DNA of 64,000 bases from Symsagittifera roscoffensis (taxonomy: Eukaryota; Xenacoelomorpha; Acoela; Convolutidae). The stretch covers positions 45,993,225 to 46,057,224 of the forward strand of contig NC_087066.1 in NCBI RefSeq assembly GCF_963678635.1, given 5' to 3'. The notes under the pieces are model-generated. The model was not told the origin of the DNA and did no database searches. It worked only from the letters and a program-made list of their open reading frames with translations. The first letter of the stretch is position 1; each line of letters opens with the position of its first letter. Shown one piece after another: positions 48,501 to 60,500 of this stretch. The translations under genes and the position numbers were made by a program.

Positions 48501-51500
48501 AATCAAAATTTTAATATTTATATACTCAAGTGCATATAATAAAAACATATAGACAGGTCAGAGAAGTTTTATGCATTTGTTTGAGCAAAAAGCTACTTAA
48601 ACTATTCAATACCAACAAACAGAACGCAATGAAAACAGGAAAAAAATTTTAGTTACTACCAGTAGCGGATTTAGGGAGGGTGGCGGGGCTCGGACATCGC
48701 CTCTTCCCCATGTTCAGGGATTCGACGCTGTGACTACCCAACCGGTCACGGCGCTTTTGGGGATTTTCTATCGGAGCCAGAGGCGTCTCTGGGGATTTTC
48801 TAAAGATGCCTTTGGCTTCAATATATACTTTTTTTGCATGGGGAGTCATAAATTCGCCTGTGGTGCCAAAATTTGACCAAAAAGGGTAGTTTTAGTGATT
48901 TGGGAGAGCGCGGAAAATCAATTTGATCGACCTAAAAAAAGTCGACATAATTTTAATTTTTTTCAAAAATCCGTACCCTCATCCCTTCAAAAAATTTAGA
49001 TCCGCCCGTAATTTTTTTGAAAAATTTAATAGCCCTAGTGTTATTTTTACTTCATAAAATAGTCAAAATTTTATTTGAAAAACATTTTTTCACTAGCGAG
49101 TTTTAAGGTTAACGAGTGTAGTGGAATATTACGACTATTGATTTTTCAAAATAAGTCGCAAATATTGGTGCCATTTTTGGTGGCACATTTACGGTTTTCT
49201 GCTAGAATGTATTTTAACATACGACCAGTAATATGCTGACACACTTGATGAATGTTTAATTCATCAAATGAACCAAAAAAGCTATTTGTTTCAAACAACA
49301 GTGGAATAATAAAAATTCTATTTCAGAAAATTTCCAACTCAAGGTCCCGCAATTTGGTCGAAATGCATAACTTACAGATAATTTGGCTTAATGCTTTCCA
49401 ATTTTTACATGCAAAGTTAATGTGGGTGCTTTTAGTTTTTCAACTAGTTGTATTCACTTAAGCGAGCTTGCGAGCGTTAGTTGATTAGTACGAACCATCT
49501 TCTTTTTTCTAACCTTACTCGTAAATCAAAGTAATCATTGAAGGTGTTCACTTATCTGGAAGTTTCCCTGCAGCATTGGAACTTGCATAGCGTCTGTTCT
49601 CTGCTTTATTTGTGGCTAGTGTTTGTCATGAGTTAAGCGTTATTTTTGATTCACTAAGAATTAATCAGATTTGGGGTAAAAATTTGGGCTCGAATTATAA
49701 AGTTGATCAGATTTGGGGGTAAAATTTTAAGCCCGAATACCGAAAAAAACATTTGCACTTTATAAATTCTAACATTCTAAGCAAGTTTGTCTTCCTCTTT
49801 TTTGGTCTTAACTCTACCCGATTTGAGAAAAACGTGATTTTATTTTCAACTTAAATTAGTTTTGTCGGGATAATTTAAGTCAGCACTGTACGTTAAATAC
49901 ACGCTTCTCCTGATCTGTTCTGAACTGAAACGCTTCGTGATAAACTGCTATTCGGCCAGACATCTTGACGAGACTTTTAATATTAACAGCGAGTCTTTTG
50001 ACCGGCCATTTTTATCGATGTCTAATGAGAAATAGCAGAACTTTTTTTCGCGTGGTATTTCAGTCAATAACCCTGATGAATTATGAGCATTTTGTTCTTT
50101 TGTTGCTCTTTCTTGTTCTTTTGCAAAGTTCTTTTGTTCGGAAATGGGGTAAATTTTTTCAAGTGTGCACTTAAATCTAAATTAACATTTTACAAAACAT
50201 TGGACAATGAGAACAGTCCCCCCTGAGCTAACAAAATATACGAGCAATCCTCTAAGATATGCTTTCATTTGGACTGAATTATCTCCTCCAGAAAATGATT
50301 TAAGCGGGCACTTTCTGGATCAATTTCTTTCTAATTTTTGGGCTGCTATCTTGCCCCTAATCGCATTATTACTGCTGTATATTTTTCTTGGGTGTCAATT
50401 TCTAATTCAGTGCACAAATACAGTGCTATTATAAATTACCCGGACAACAGGAACTTGGAAATTAAAACAAGGTTTTCTTATGTTTTGTTGAATTGAGACA
50501 GAAAAAATGATGGTAAAACTTGCTAACATTTCAGCAAATTAAATATGCTGTAATTTGTTCATGAAATTGGGGTTTAAGATTTTACCCTTAGACTAATCTT
50601 TTTTAGCTTTTTGTTTTCAATCAGAATTTACGCTAGAACTAATAAATAATTGGGACATTTATATCAAATTGAGTCTCTTATGTTGCCCAAAACAGTTTAA
50701 TAAGGTTAAATCTTCAGAAATTTGTATGAATTAAAGACTTTTGTTTAATAGCCCAAAAAGGTCATTTTTACTTCATAAATAGCCAATTTTCGCTTTTAAA
50801 CATTTTAAAATCACGATGTTGAATCGCTACCGAATTTATGCAAAATTTAAAAAATTATAATCTTATCTCTTTTTAAATTTTGTTCGGCAACATAAGAAGC
50901 TTAATTTGAATGCAATTATTTGTTCCAGTAGTTCTGGCGTTCTTTTTGATTGACTTAAAAGTGAATTGATCAGATTTGAGGTAAAAATTCGGGCCCGAAT
51001 TTTGCGAAATATATTGTACCATATTAATTCTATTCAAATTCTAAGAAAGTTTTGTCATATTTTTTTCGCCTAAGTAGTCATTCAAATTTGAGACAAACTT
51101 GAATTGATTGTCAAGTTTTATTCGCGTTTTGTCCGGATATTTAAGAGTCGATGAACGTAATTCAGACTCTTATAGACGTCGCGATGATTTTTTTTTCGGT
51201 TTTTTTAGGAAAGTCTTAAAATTCGTTCAAATTTAAAAATACTTTTTCCGCGGTTTGGATTTTGATTGAAGTTCAGTTCATTTCCCTTATTAAAAAGGAT
51301 GGCAAACCGAACATCGTAAAGTTGACAAAAAACGTGATTGACTTCTAGTTTCGAAATTGGAAATTAATAATCGGTTTTCCCTACAAAATAAAAGCTTCAA
51401 CTATTGATCTAGTTTTCTCAAATTGGGTAGTTTTATCAAAAGTTTATGAGTCTTATTTTTTTCTAGAATTTTAGATAGCTTGAAGGCAATCTATTGTTTT

Positions 51501-54500
51501 TTTGAAGTTCGAAAATTGATATTTCAAAAAAAAAGTTTTTTTTTCCTGTTTTTTTTGCGTTAATTGACTCTTTTCCAACTGTCTGTTGGCTATTTTTTGA
51601 ATCAGCACTGTAAATACTATGAATAAATACACGCTTTTCGTTATTTTCGTCCCACAACAAAAACAGTGCTCCTTTTGTTTTATGAGACTTAATATATTTA
51701 TAGCGTGGCTTTTTTGACCAGCCTTTTTAATCTAATGAGAGGTAGCAGAACAATTTTTCCTGCTTACTATTTCAGGCAATAACCCTAATGAATTATAAGC
51801 ATAAGTTTTTTTTCAGAAAATGAGTAGATTTTTTCAAGTGAATCACGTTTGAATCATTTCAAATATTCATTGCTTTCGGCGAGCCGATTGATAAACGAAG
51901 ACATGCTTGCCAGTTGAAATTCAAATGTGGAGGTGAAAATAGCTTATTGATCATGTTCGCCTATGTGCGCAAAGCACAACTTTTCAGCCATTTCTGATAG
52001 TCTTGTTTTATATGATGAAGTTGAATATTTTAAAATAAGGATTTTAAAAAATGTTTGGAAAAAGATAGTGTGTTGTTTCAGTGAACGCGTTTGGTGGATT
52101 TGTTATAACCAGTTTACCTGGTAATTGTTCACTTTTGTGTTAAATTGAAAGTAGATAATTCCCTAAATCATAGAATCACTTTTTCGTTTCTTTTGTTTCA
52201 ACTCAGTTCCTGATTATTCTGAGCTAATTACTTATTTTGCTTACCATTTGAGGCGATGAATTCTGCTTGATTCTAAGTCTTACAAGAATTTTTTCATCAC
52301 TAAATCTTTTTGTTACCATAATTCTAAAAGTGTCAATTCTGTGGGCAACTTCAGACACATTAAAGCCATCTTTATAGACCCAAATTGCTTCAAATTTGGC
52401 AGTAGCCAGTATAAAGTTGAAAAGTCGGCTGTTCAGTCAAATGATTTAAATGAGGTAATAAAAACAGCAGAAGTTCCTTGAAACGAAATGTGGATCAAGC
52501 TGTACCAAATCACATTTCATTGAGAAAGAGTTTCTGGATCGGATAGTTTGCAACAACCAATCCGAGTGACTACCTGGTCACAAAATCACACGTGGCCTTT
52601 TCAGATGTGGATGATATTCAGAAAAAAAATTATTTTATGTTTACACAAGCAAAGCTTGTGTTATAAAAAATTTACTCTCAATTTTAGTTGATTTTCACTT
52701 CTTCCGACAATCAAATATTTGAGCTCATGTTGTTTTAAAGACGTTCTCTACAAGATTAAAACAATCTGTACCACTTAATGTTCAAAAAAATGAAAGTTGG
52801 CAAGTTTGAAAAGCATTTGTTAGAGCTTCTCCCTACCCAATTGTGAAGAGAACATTGTGCTTTGCGTATAGGGTGGTATTAATAGGTTGGAGTTCGGTTC
52901 AGATTTATGAGCTGATCATAATGTTTCAGACATGGAGCACAAGCCGGATTCAATCATGAACTTTGGAGGCCCATTGCACTGTTCTACTATGTCCAGTGAC
53001 AATGTGCTGCTGGCATTCGGTTTCTCTGACGGAACTATTGTGGTCTACGACAAAGAATATGGTGAGTTTTGCCTCGATACGTGCAATGCTCCCGCGACCC
53101 CCCTCCCCCTCAAACGCATACTCATACACACACACAAACACACATACTTAAACACATATATTTCTAATATATTAATTCAAAGTCTTAATGCGCTATAGAG
53201 GCAACGGTTCAACTTTTTTTTTATCGAGAACAACGTTTAAAAACGTTTAGAGCAGAAAGTTTAAGAATCATTCGGAGCATCCATCAATCTCAATGTTTGA
53301 GAGGCGTTTAGTAGAACTTTCCATCATATTAAAGTCGTCGAACAAGGTGAGCTCGATTCAATTTCAAGGCTAGAGCAACCTCCATGCCTAGAAAAACTTT
53401 TAGCAAACTGATCAGCACAATGTTTTAATGTTTCGTAGCTGGAATAGCTTGCTTAGAAAAAGGTTAAGTTTTCTCCTTCTGAACCTCCTTGATATAACTT
53501 GAAATATTTCAAAGTTTCATTGCTTGAATAGCTTGCAAAGAAAAACTTTTTGACAACCGATTTGGTCTATGAAACAGCTTGAAGTGTTCGAAGTTTCATC
53601 GGTTTAATGGCTACAATTCAAAAATTAATTTTTTCGTTATATGATTCCCTTCATTGCCATGAAGATGAGCAAGGGTATTGCAATCGGGTACAAGACTTTT
53701 TTTCCCGTACATAACTTTGTTCACAGAATGGTCAAAATTTGATTGGTAAATTTAGGTTTAGTTCACAATGAAATCAATTCTTTTTGCGTTTCTGGCTCCC
53801 AAGGCCTAGAGGTAACGAATACTCCTGGGACTGCAAAGATCATGGGTTCGATTTTGCAAGGACCTGTTTTTTTTTTCAAACGGGAAATATTTCGTTAAAA
53901 AACTCGGCTTATTATTCGTCTGCTTATGTTTTGTGGGCTTAGTTGCCACATCAGATATTTTTCTTTGCTGTACGCAATTTTTATTGTAGCTGCTCATATG
54001 TTTTTTTTTAATTTACTTCGTCTCTTTGTAATTTTTTGACTTAATTGACCTAATTCTGCTCAAATGATTTAAGCTTATGTTTTATCGTCTTAGTGACCTA
54101 ATTTTGAGTCGTTTCAATCGAATTATAATTTTTGTGCTCACTGGATTGCACAAATTGCTAAAATTTTAAGAGAAATTACAGTTTAACTTTTTCGTGAAAC
54201 TATTTCGGCTTTTTTTAAAAAAATTATTTAATAGGTTTCTGGCTATAATGGGAGAGTTATTTAATAATTTTTTTGTAGTTTAATTTGATTTTTTTTGGCT
54301 TTTTTGTTGATTTTATTTTTCCTGCTTAATAGATTTCGGCCTTTATGAAATCGGCTGGCCTCAAATTGTTTCGTTCGGCGAGCCAAGCAAGTTTAATGTG
54401 TGCTTTTGTGTTTTTAGGGTGAGGAGGACTGGTTAACTTTTTATAAGTCTCATTGATTTTTTTGGTTTAGAGAGTTGCTGCTAAGGTTTTTTCGGCTTTG

Positions 54501-57500
54501 TTACAGCTTGGTAAGTTTTCTTCCGATGCGAATTGTTCACATTTTTTGTACTGGCATGTTTTTATTTCTTTATTTCTTGTACTGGCTATTCATTTTGATA
54601 GATCCAGATTCGATTTTTGCCGACTTAGCTGCTTTCTTGCTTTGTATTGCAAGTGTAAAAAGTTATGAAGTTTCATATTGGATTATCTTGCCTTAAAAAA
54701 TTAGTTTTTTTTTTGCACACCGATTCAGTATGAAACTGCTTGAAATTTTCATAACCTGAATAAATTTTTACCAACTGATTTGCTCCGTGAATCAACTTGA
54801 AATTTTTCAAAGTGTACTTGCTTGAGTAGCTTGCAAGAATTGTTTAGCTTTTTGCCAACCGAATCGATCCATGAAATAACTTGAAATGTTTCAAAGCTTT
54901 ATAGCTGGCTTAGAAAAACTTTAACTTTTCGTGAACCCATAAGTCTGAAATAACTTGAATTATTTAAAAGCTTCATAGCTCAAATAGCTTGCTTAGAAAA
55001 GCTTGAATGGTTTCAATAGAATTGGGTTCATCACTTGAATGGGCTTCATGAATTAACTTGACATATTTCGAAATTTGATAACTGGAACAGCTCGTGTAGA
55101 AAACCCAATTTTTTTTAGTTTACGAGATATATTACCCTATCCAAATATGAATGCCCAATTTTTTTTAGTTTAGGAGATACGAACATTTTTGTGATTTTTC
55201 TGAAAAGTTTCGTAAATTTTTTATTTAAAAAAATTTCCAGAAATTGAATTCCTCAGCCCTGTAGTTGAGTGCTGTCCGGCTACTCTCAGGGGGTGGTAAA
55301 TTTTGCCTCCAAACATATCTGCTCCAATCATTTTAGCTTCCGAGATATGAGTTTTTTCTATGATTTTTTGGAAAATTTAGATTTAAAAAAACTTCAACAA
55401 TTTGAAATTAGCAAACCTATGCTAGTCTGCTGTCAAGGTTCTTCTAGATGATGTAAAATTGGAATCGAAATATGAAGAAGCAAAAGTTTTTAGTTTTTGA
55501 GATATTACTATTTTTGCTATCTTTCATAAGTTTTCACAAAACTTAGATTTCAAAAAATTCAGAAAATCTTAGATGAATTTTTATTGAATTTTTCTTCGAG
55601 TTTCAGCAAGTTTTCTTCATAGATCAAGAACTAATGATCAGCGCGAGGCTGTATGAAATTATCAGTATGTGGTTTCAAAGACTAACACTCTAATTTGTGT
55701 TTGCTTTTAAAATGCCTAACTTTAAGGACCATTTTGGACAATACTAAATTAGAAGTCTCATTTTTTAATTTGAAGCACTTACCATTTTTCCGGTTATTAA
55801 AATTCCAGTTTTCACTGTCTGCGCTAGTTTTTGCATCGTAATGAATTCTTAAGTAGAGTTAAAAAGTTGTTAATGCGATGTGAAACAATCTCAGCGAGAA
55901 AATTGCAATAATCAGTGGGACAAGTTTGCTAAACTCAGCTGGTTTTTTTTACAGTTACGCAACGCATTTTGAAAAACTTTGTGCAGATGTTCAAAACTAG
56001 TTCCTTTCAGACCTGGAAAAAACTGTTAAGTGCTTCAAATGAAAAATTGAGATTTCCCGAGAGAGTAGTTCAGATCAGTTGCTGTCGGTCGATATAAAAA
56101 TTTTGTTAAAATTGAAAAAAAATTACTGTTCAAATTGGTCCTTGAAGTTTTGCTTTTTAGAGTAAAAACCTGAATTTGCGTTTAATTTTGTCCATTAGTG
56201 CACCAAAATGATCCTGTTCTAAAAATACCAGATTTCGTAATCTGCGATAATTTTTGCATCGAAGTGAATTCTTTTTCTAATAAGCGGAGTAAAAGAAAGT
56301 TCATTCGACATGAAACATTTTCATCGAAACAATTGGGTTAATCAGAGTAAAAATTTTAATATAGTCAAATGTTTCTGACTCTGATAGTTTTCTCTGCTGA
56401 ATTTCGAAAAACTTTGATGAATTTTTTTGAAGTTAATGATTTCCGAAATGGACATCAAAAAAGCAAGTTTAAAAAGTAAAACTTGGATTTGCGCTGAATT
56501 TTGTCCACTAGGTCATTTTGTAATTTTGGCGCGATAGTTTTTTTTTGTTTTTTCTTCAGGAAAAGTCTTTGTTCAGGCCCAAATTTAGTTTTTCATTGTT
56601 TCATTTTTGATTTTTTCAAGTTCAGTTCATTTCCTCTTCTAAAAGGAAGGCAAACTCCAATATCGAACAGTGAACGGGATCGACTTCTAGTTTCGAAAGT
56701 CGAATTTAGTTTTCAGGTTTTCCGGCAAAATAAATATTTAACTTATTGCTCCAGTTTTATCAAATTGGGATCGAATCCATATTTTTCTTTGAAATGCCGA
56801 AGTGTTTTCAAAAAACAAGTCAATTTTTTCTGTTTAGGTTCGTTCACTTTTTTCCTGTGGTTTGTTGGCTATGTTTCAAGAAATCAATCCCCAAACTTTC
56901 TCACCCTCAAATTTTTATCATAAAATTTTAGGAGTGTATCTAATTTCGATTTTCAACGGATTAAACAAATTACCTACTGATCAAATTTTACTCAATCAAA
57001 CTTTTGTTAGATTACGATTTGACTTTTTTCAACCTAAGTCGATTTGGTGTTCAATTTTTGTATTCAGTTTTATTATATTATAAACATATAAATCAGCGCG
57101 GAGTTACAATCAATGCTGAGGATTTTAACAAAGGCTTTGGTACTTTTCAAAAGTCTATGAACGTAGTTCAGACTCTTATTAATGTTATTATTTTTTCGTT
57201 TTTCCAGGCTCAAATTTTACTTTTTCGAGGCTTGGTTTTTGATTTTTTATTTAAAGTCATATCCTTCCGTAAAAGAACGCAAACTCAACTATCGACCAGC
57301 AAAAGTGTAAATAATCAGATTTCGCAGCGAAATGAAAATTACCTATTAATCCAGTTTTCATGTCGCGTTTATTCTAGTTTCAATCCTCAATTGTCAATCA
57401 TAAATTGTTGTAGAAGTTCAAAAAAGTCTATTTTTGTCTCTGAAACTTGAAAAATGCGATTTTTTTCAAAAAAAAAGTAAGTCAGTTTTTTCTTCTGTTT

Positions 57501-60500
57501 ACTTGCGTTTATTGACTTGGAAAATATTAAATTTTCGCCTCTGTCTCTTTTTTCCAATTGTCTTTTGGCTAGATTCTAAAAGCCATCTGAATAGTTTTGA
57601 TGTTATGAACCCGAAATTAACGAAGTATTTCACCTGTGATTACTTGTGCTTAGTTTCGGGGTTTGAAATTCGAAAAATTGGCTAATGTGGCTTAATCAGT
57701 GCGCGCTATTTACCAGTAGTCAAATTGATCGGTCTCAGCTAGGATTTCAAATTGAATTAAAGCTAGCTATTTGATCTTTTGGTAACTTGCATAGCTCGTG
57801 GAGGATAATGGCTTTCATACGTGTTCATTCAAGATGCTCTTCGGTTTTACCGAAGTGCCATTTCGCCTGTTTTTTGAATTGGGTTAGTTTTATCAAAAGT
57901 TGTAAAGAGATTTTTTGAAAAGTTATAGATTATAATCTAACTAATAGCAGTTCTCCTTTTCAGTATAGTTTTGAAACGCAAGTCAAAATAATGTTTTGGT
58001 TTGTGTTGAAGCGGTTTCAGTTCTCGAAATCTGCTGGGCATATTTAAAGTCAGTTTTTTTAATATTGTGATTTTCATATGTAGGCTCTGCTCAGCAAGTG
58101 ATGAAAGCGAACTTCTCAGATACGTCAGTGAAACTCATGCAGTTTGTCCAGCCAAGTCTCTTCGCTTCTGCTATCTCGGCTGCCAAACCCGAATCAAGTG
58201 AAGCGCCTCTCCTCTCAGAACTGGAGTCTGAAATGGAGAGTCTTAACTCAAGTCGTCTGCTGGCCAGTTTGGGGGATGGGGGGAAGAGTAGAGGACGGCA
58301 GAAGGCACCACCCGCCAAGACAAATGGAATTTTGGCTTTGTCCGAAGACGGAACTCTGTCCCTCTGTACTTTTCGAAGTCTGTTCATGTCTGAAGTCTCT
58401 TTCCTATGTGCTCGGTGGGTTTAAGTTTTGCGAAAGTAGTCTTTCTCCGGTTCGCGCCTTAGAGAGAGTTTTTAGCACTTTTTTATTTATCATCGTATTT
58501 GGTTATAATCATCGTATTAAAGATGCGCGGAAGATGCAGTTAACTTATTTCGAGAAGTTCAAAGGGAGATTTTTCTACCGAAAGCTTGAAATCTTTCATG
58601 AGATCATTCGGAACGACAAACTAAACTTTTTAGGTGTCAATGAGTGTAGTGAAGACATTTACATAGGTCGTTTTTTTTATTGCGCCTATTTGTCTATGAA
58701 TTTTGAAAACTCAATTCAAATTCTTTTTCTTGAGGGAAGGCAAACTACTATCTTCAGCAACGGACAAATAACAACTACTATCTACAGTAACGGATATTTA
58801 AATGTCGTGAAAAAAAAAATACTTCTAGTTCACAAAGTGGAATTTTTAGAATTGCCAGCGCTATAAAAATGCAGCTCTTTATTCGTCTAGTTTTCTCAAT
58901 TTTGGATTATATCAAAAAGTGTCAATTTTAAGGATTAGTTTGAGGAAATTCAAAAAGTTTTTAGTCATTATTTTTTCCTCGAAAGTTGAAAATTTTTTAA
59001 CGGCAGTCAATCATTTGTTTTTCAGAGTTTATTGACTCTTTTCCAACTGTCTGTTGGCTTTGTTTGAGTTTTCATGAAGTGAAGTGTGTGTAAGGAATTC
59101 AACGAATTTTTATTAAGAGTCGAAGAGTGTAGTGAAGACTCTTATATTTTAAGACTCTTATATAGGCCGTGATAATTTTTCTTTTCGGGAAAAATTCGTT
59201 CAAGCTCAAATTTGATTTTTTGCTATTTGACTTTGATTTCTTTTTAAGTTCAGTTCATTTTCTTTGTTTACACTAGCGAACTTGTGAGCGTTAGTGTTAT
59301 ACTACGACTTACACGAAGTGAGCGTTAGTGTTATACTACGACTTGCACGAAGTGAGCGTTAGTGTTATACTACGACTTACGACTACGTCGCAGATAATGG
59401 TGCCACTTTTGGGGCATCATTACGGCTTTTTGATAGCACGTGCTTTGGCATCCGAGTAGTAATAAGTTAACACAGTTGATAGTTTTCAAATTCATCGAAT
59501 GAGTCGAAAAAGTTATCTGTTTCAAACAACATAACAATAATGAACATTATATTTCAGAAATTTTCTAACTCATTGTATCGTGCAAGTTTTTGAAATGCGT
59601 AATTTATACAATGTGGCTTGATGCTTTCCGATTTATTACATGCGAAATTAGCGTGGACGCGTTCAGTTTGTTATATTCCAAACTATTACTTGCAAAATTG
59701 TGTCTATTTGTGTTTGGTGCTACTTTTGCTGCAGAGCATTGGAAATTTGTTAGCATATGTAGCTGCTTTATTTGTGGCTAGTATTAGCCGGTTGTTAAGT
59801 GTTCGTGACCAATTCTCGAGGTAGCAGGTTCGAAGCACATCCGCAGCAAAGTTTTACTAATGCGAGGCTTATTTGTATCTCTTATTTTACTTTAAAAGCT
59901 GCTTTTTTGTAGTTCTCGTTCGTGTTTGCAAAGGAAGGCAAACTCCACTATCGAACAGCAAAAGTGTAAAGGTCACGACAAACTTGATTGGCTACTGTTT
60001 TGAAAGTCGAATATATTGTTTTTGAAGTTCAAAAAGCTTTATTTTATTTTTTTTGCAGTTTTTTTGAATTGAAGTTTTCTCAAAAAACAAGTCAGTTTTT
60101 TGTGTTTACTGCGTTCATTGATTTTTTTTTGCAAATGCCTGTTTGGAAAATTGATTCTGAGTCAAATGCCTATCAAACACAAAATAGAGGAAATAGGAGA
60201 AGAGTTTCATCAGCAATTGTCATGCGGACGAATATTTGATTACGCTTGTGACCAGCAAGGGTATCGCGATTGGGTACTAGACTTTTTTCTCGTAAAAAAC
60301 TTTCTTCACAGAATGGTCAAAATTAGAAATGGTAAATTATGATTCAGTTCACAATGAGTTCACATTTTTTTGCGTCTCCAGGCTAATGATTTCGTCCCAA
60401 TTTTTATCAGTATTTACTGGCCAGGTGTTTTATATCTGTATTTTGGTAGATTTTCTGAGTAATTTTTTCGCAACTTTCAAGAGGATTAGTAGTTCAGACT

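Larger units (their letters stand above)
48050..50172. repeat. Intron 9 segmental duplication, copy 1 (with hAT-like MITE and family B inside)
   Basis: Pieces match 50215-51845 in order. CCCCTGAGCTAACCAAAGAT to CAGCGTTGATTTAAATTACC (48055-48270) matches 50218-50445. AATAGCCCTAGTGTTATTTT (49029) matches AATAGCCCAAAAAGGTCATT (50750). TAATCAGATTTGGGGTAAAA to TTTTTTCAAGTG (49663-50165) matches 50967-51840. Between the pieces, copy 1 carries the MITE at 48660 and family B at 49090. Confidence 0.8.
59270..59931. repeat. Family B, copy 2, inserted into family A copy A12
   Basis: Same order of parts as copy 1 (AATGGTGCCACTTTTGGGG, ATTCATCGAATGAGTC, TTTCAAACAACATAAC, GGCTTGATGCTTTCCGATTT). Both sides are family A halves that fit together (TTTCTTTGTT / AAAGGAAGGC), so the insertion is younger than the A copy. 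The left end has grown a 34-bp tandem repeat; the right end carries a tRNA-like segment. Confidence 0.75.

Noticed and set aside
53797-53875. tRNA gene
   Set aside because: A and B boxes are present but the acceptor and T stems cannot pair; taken as a tRNA-derived repeat head.
58144-58866. Longest open frame in the window (240 codons, plus strand)
   Set aside because: It covers WDR93 exon 11 in a different phase and then runs through intron and family A sequence. The exon frame with splice sites explains the GC-rich part.
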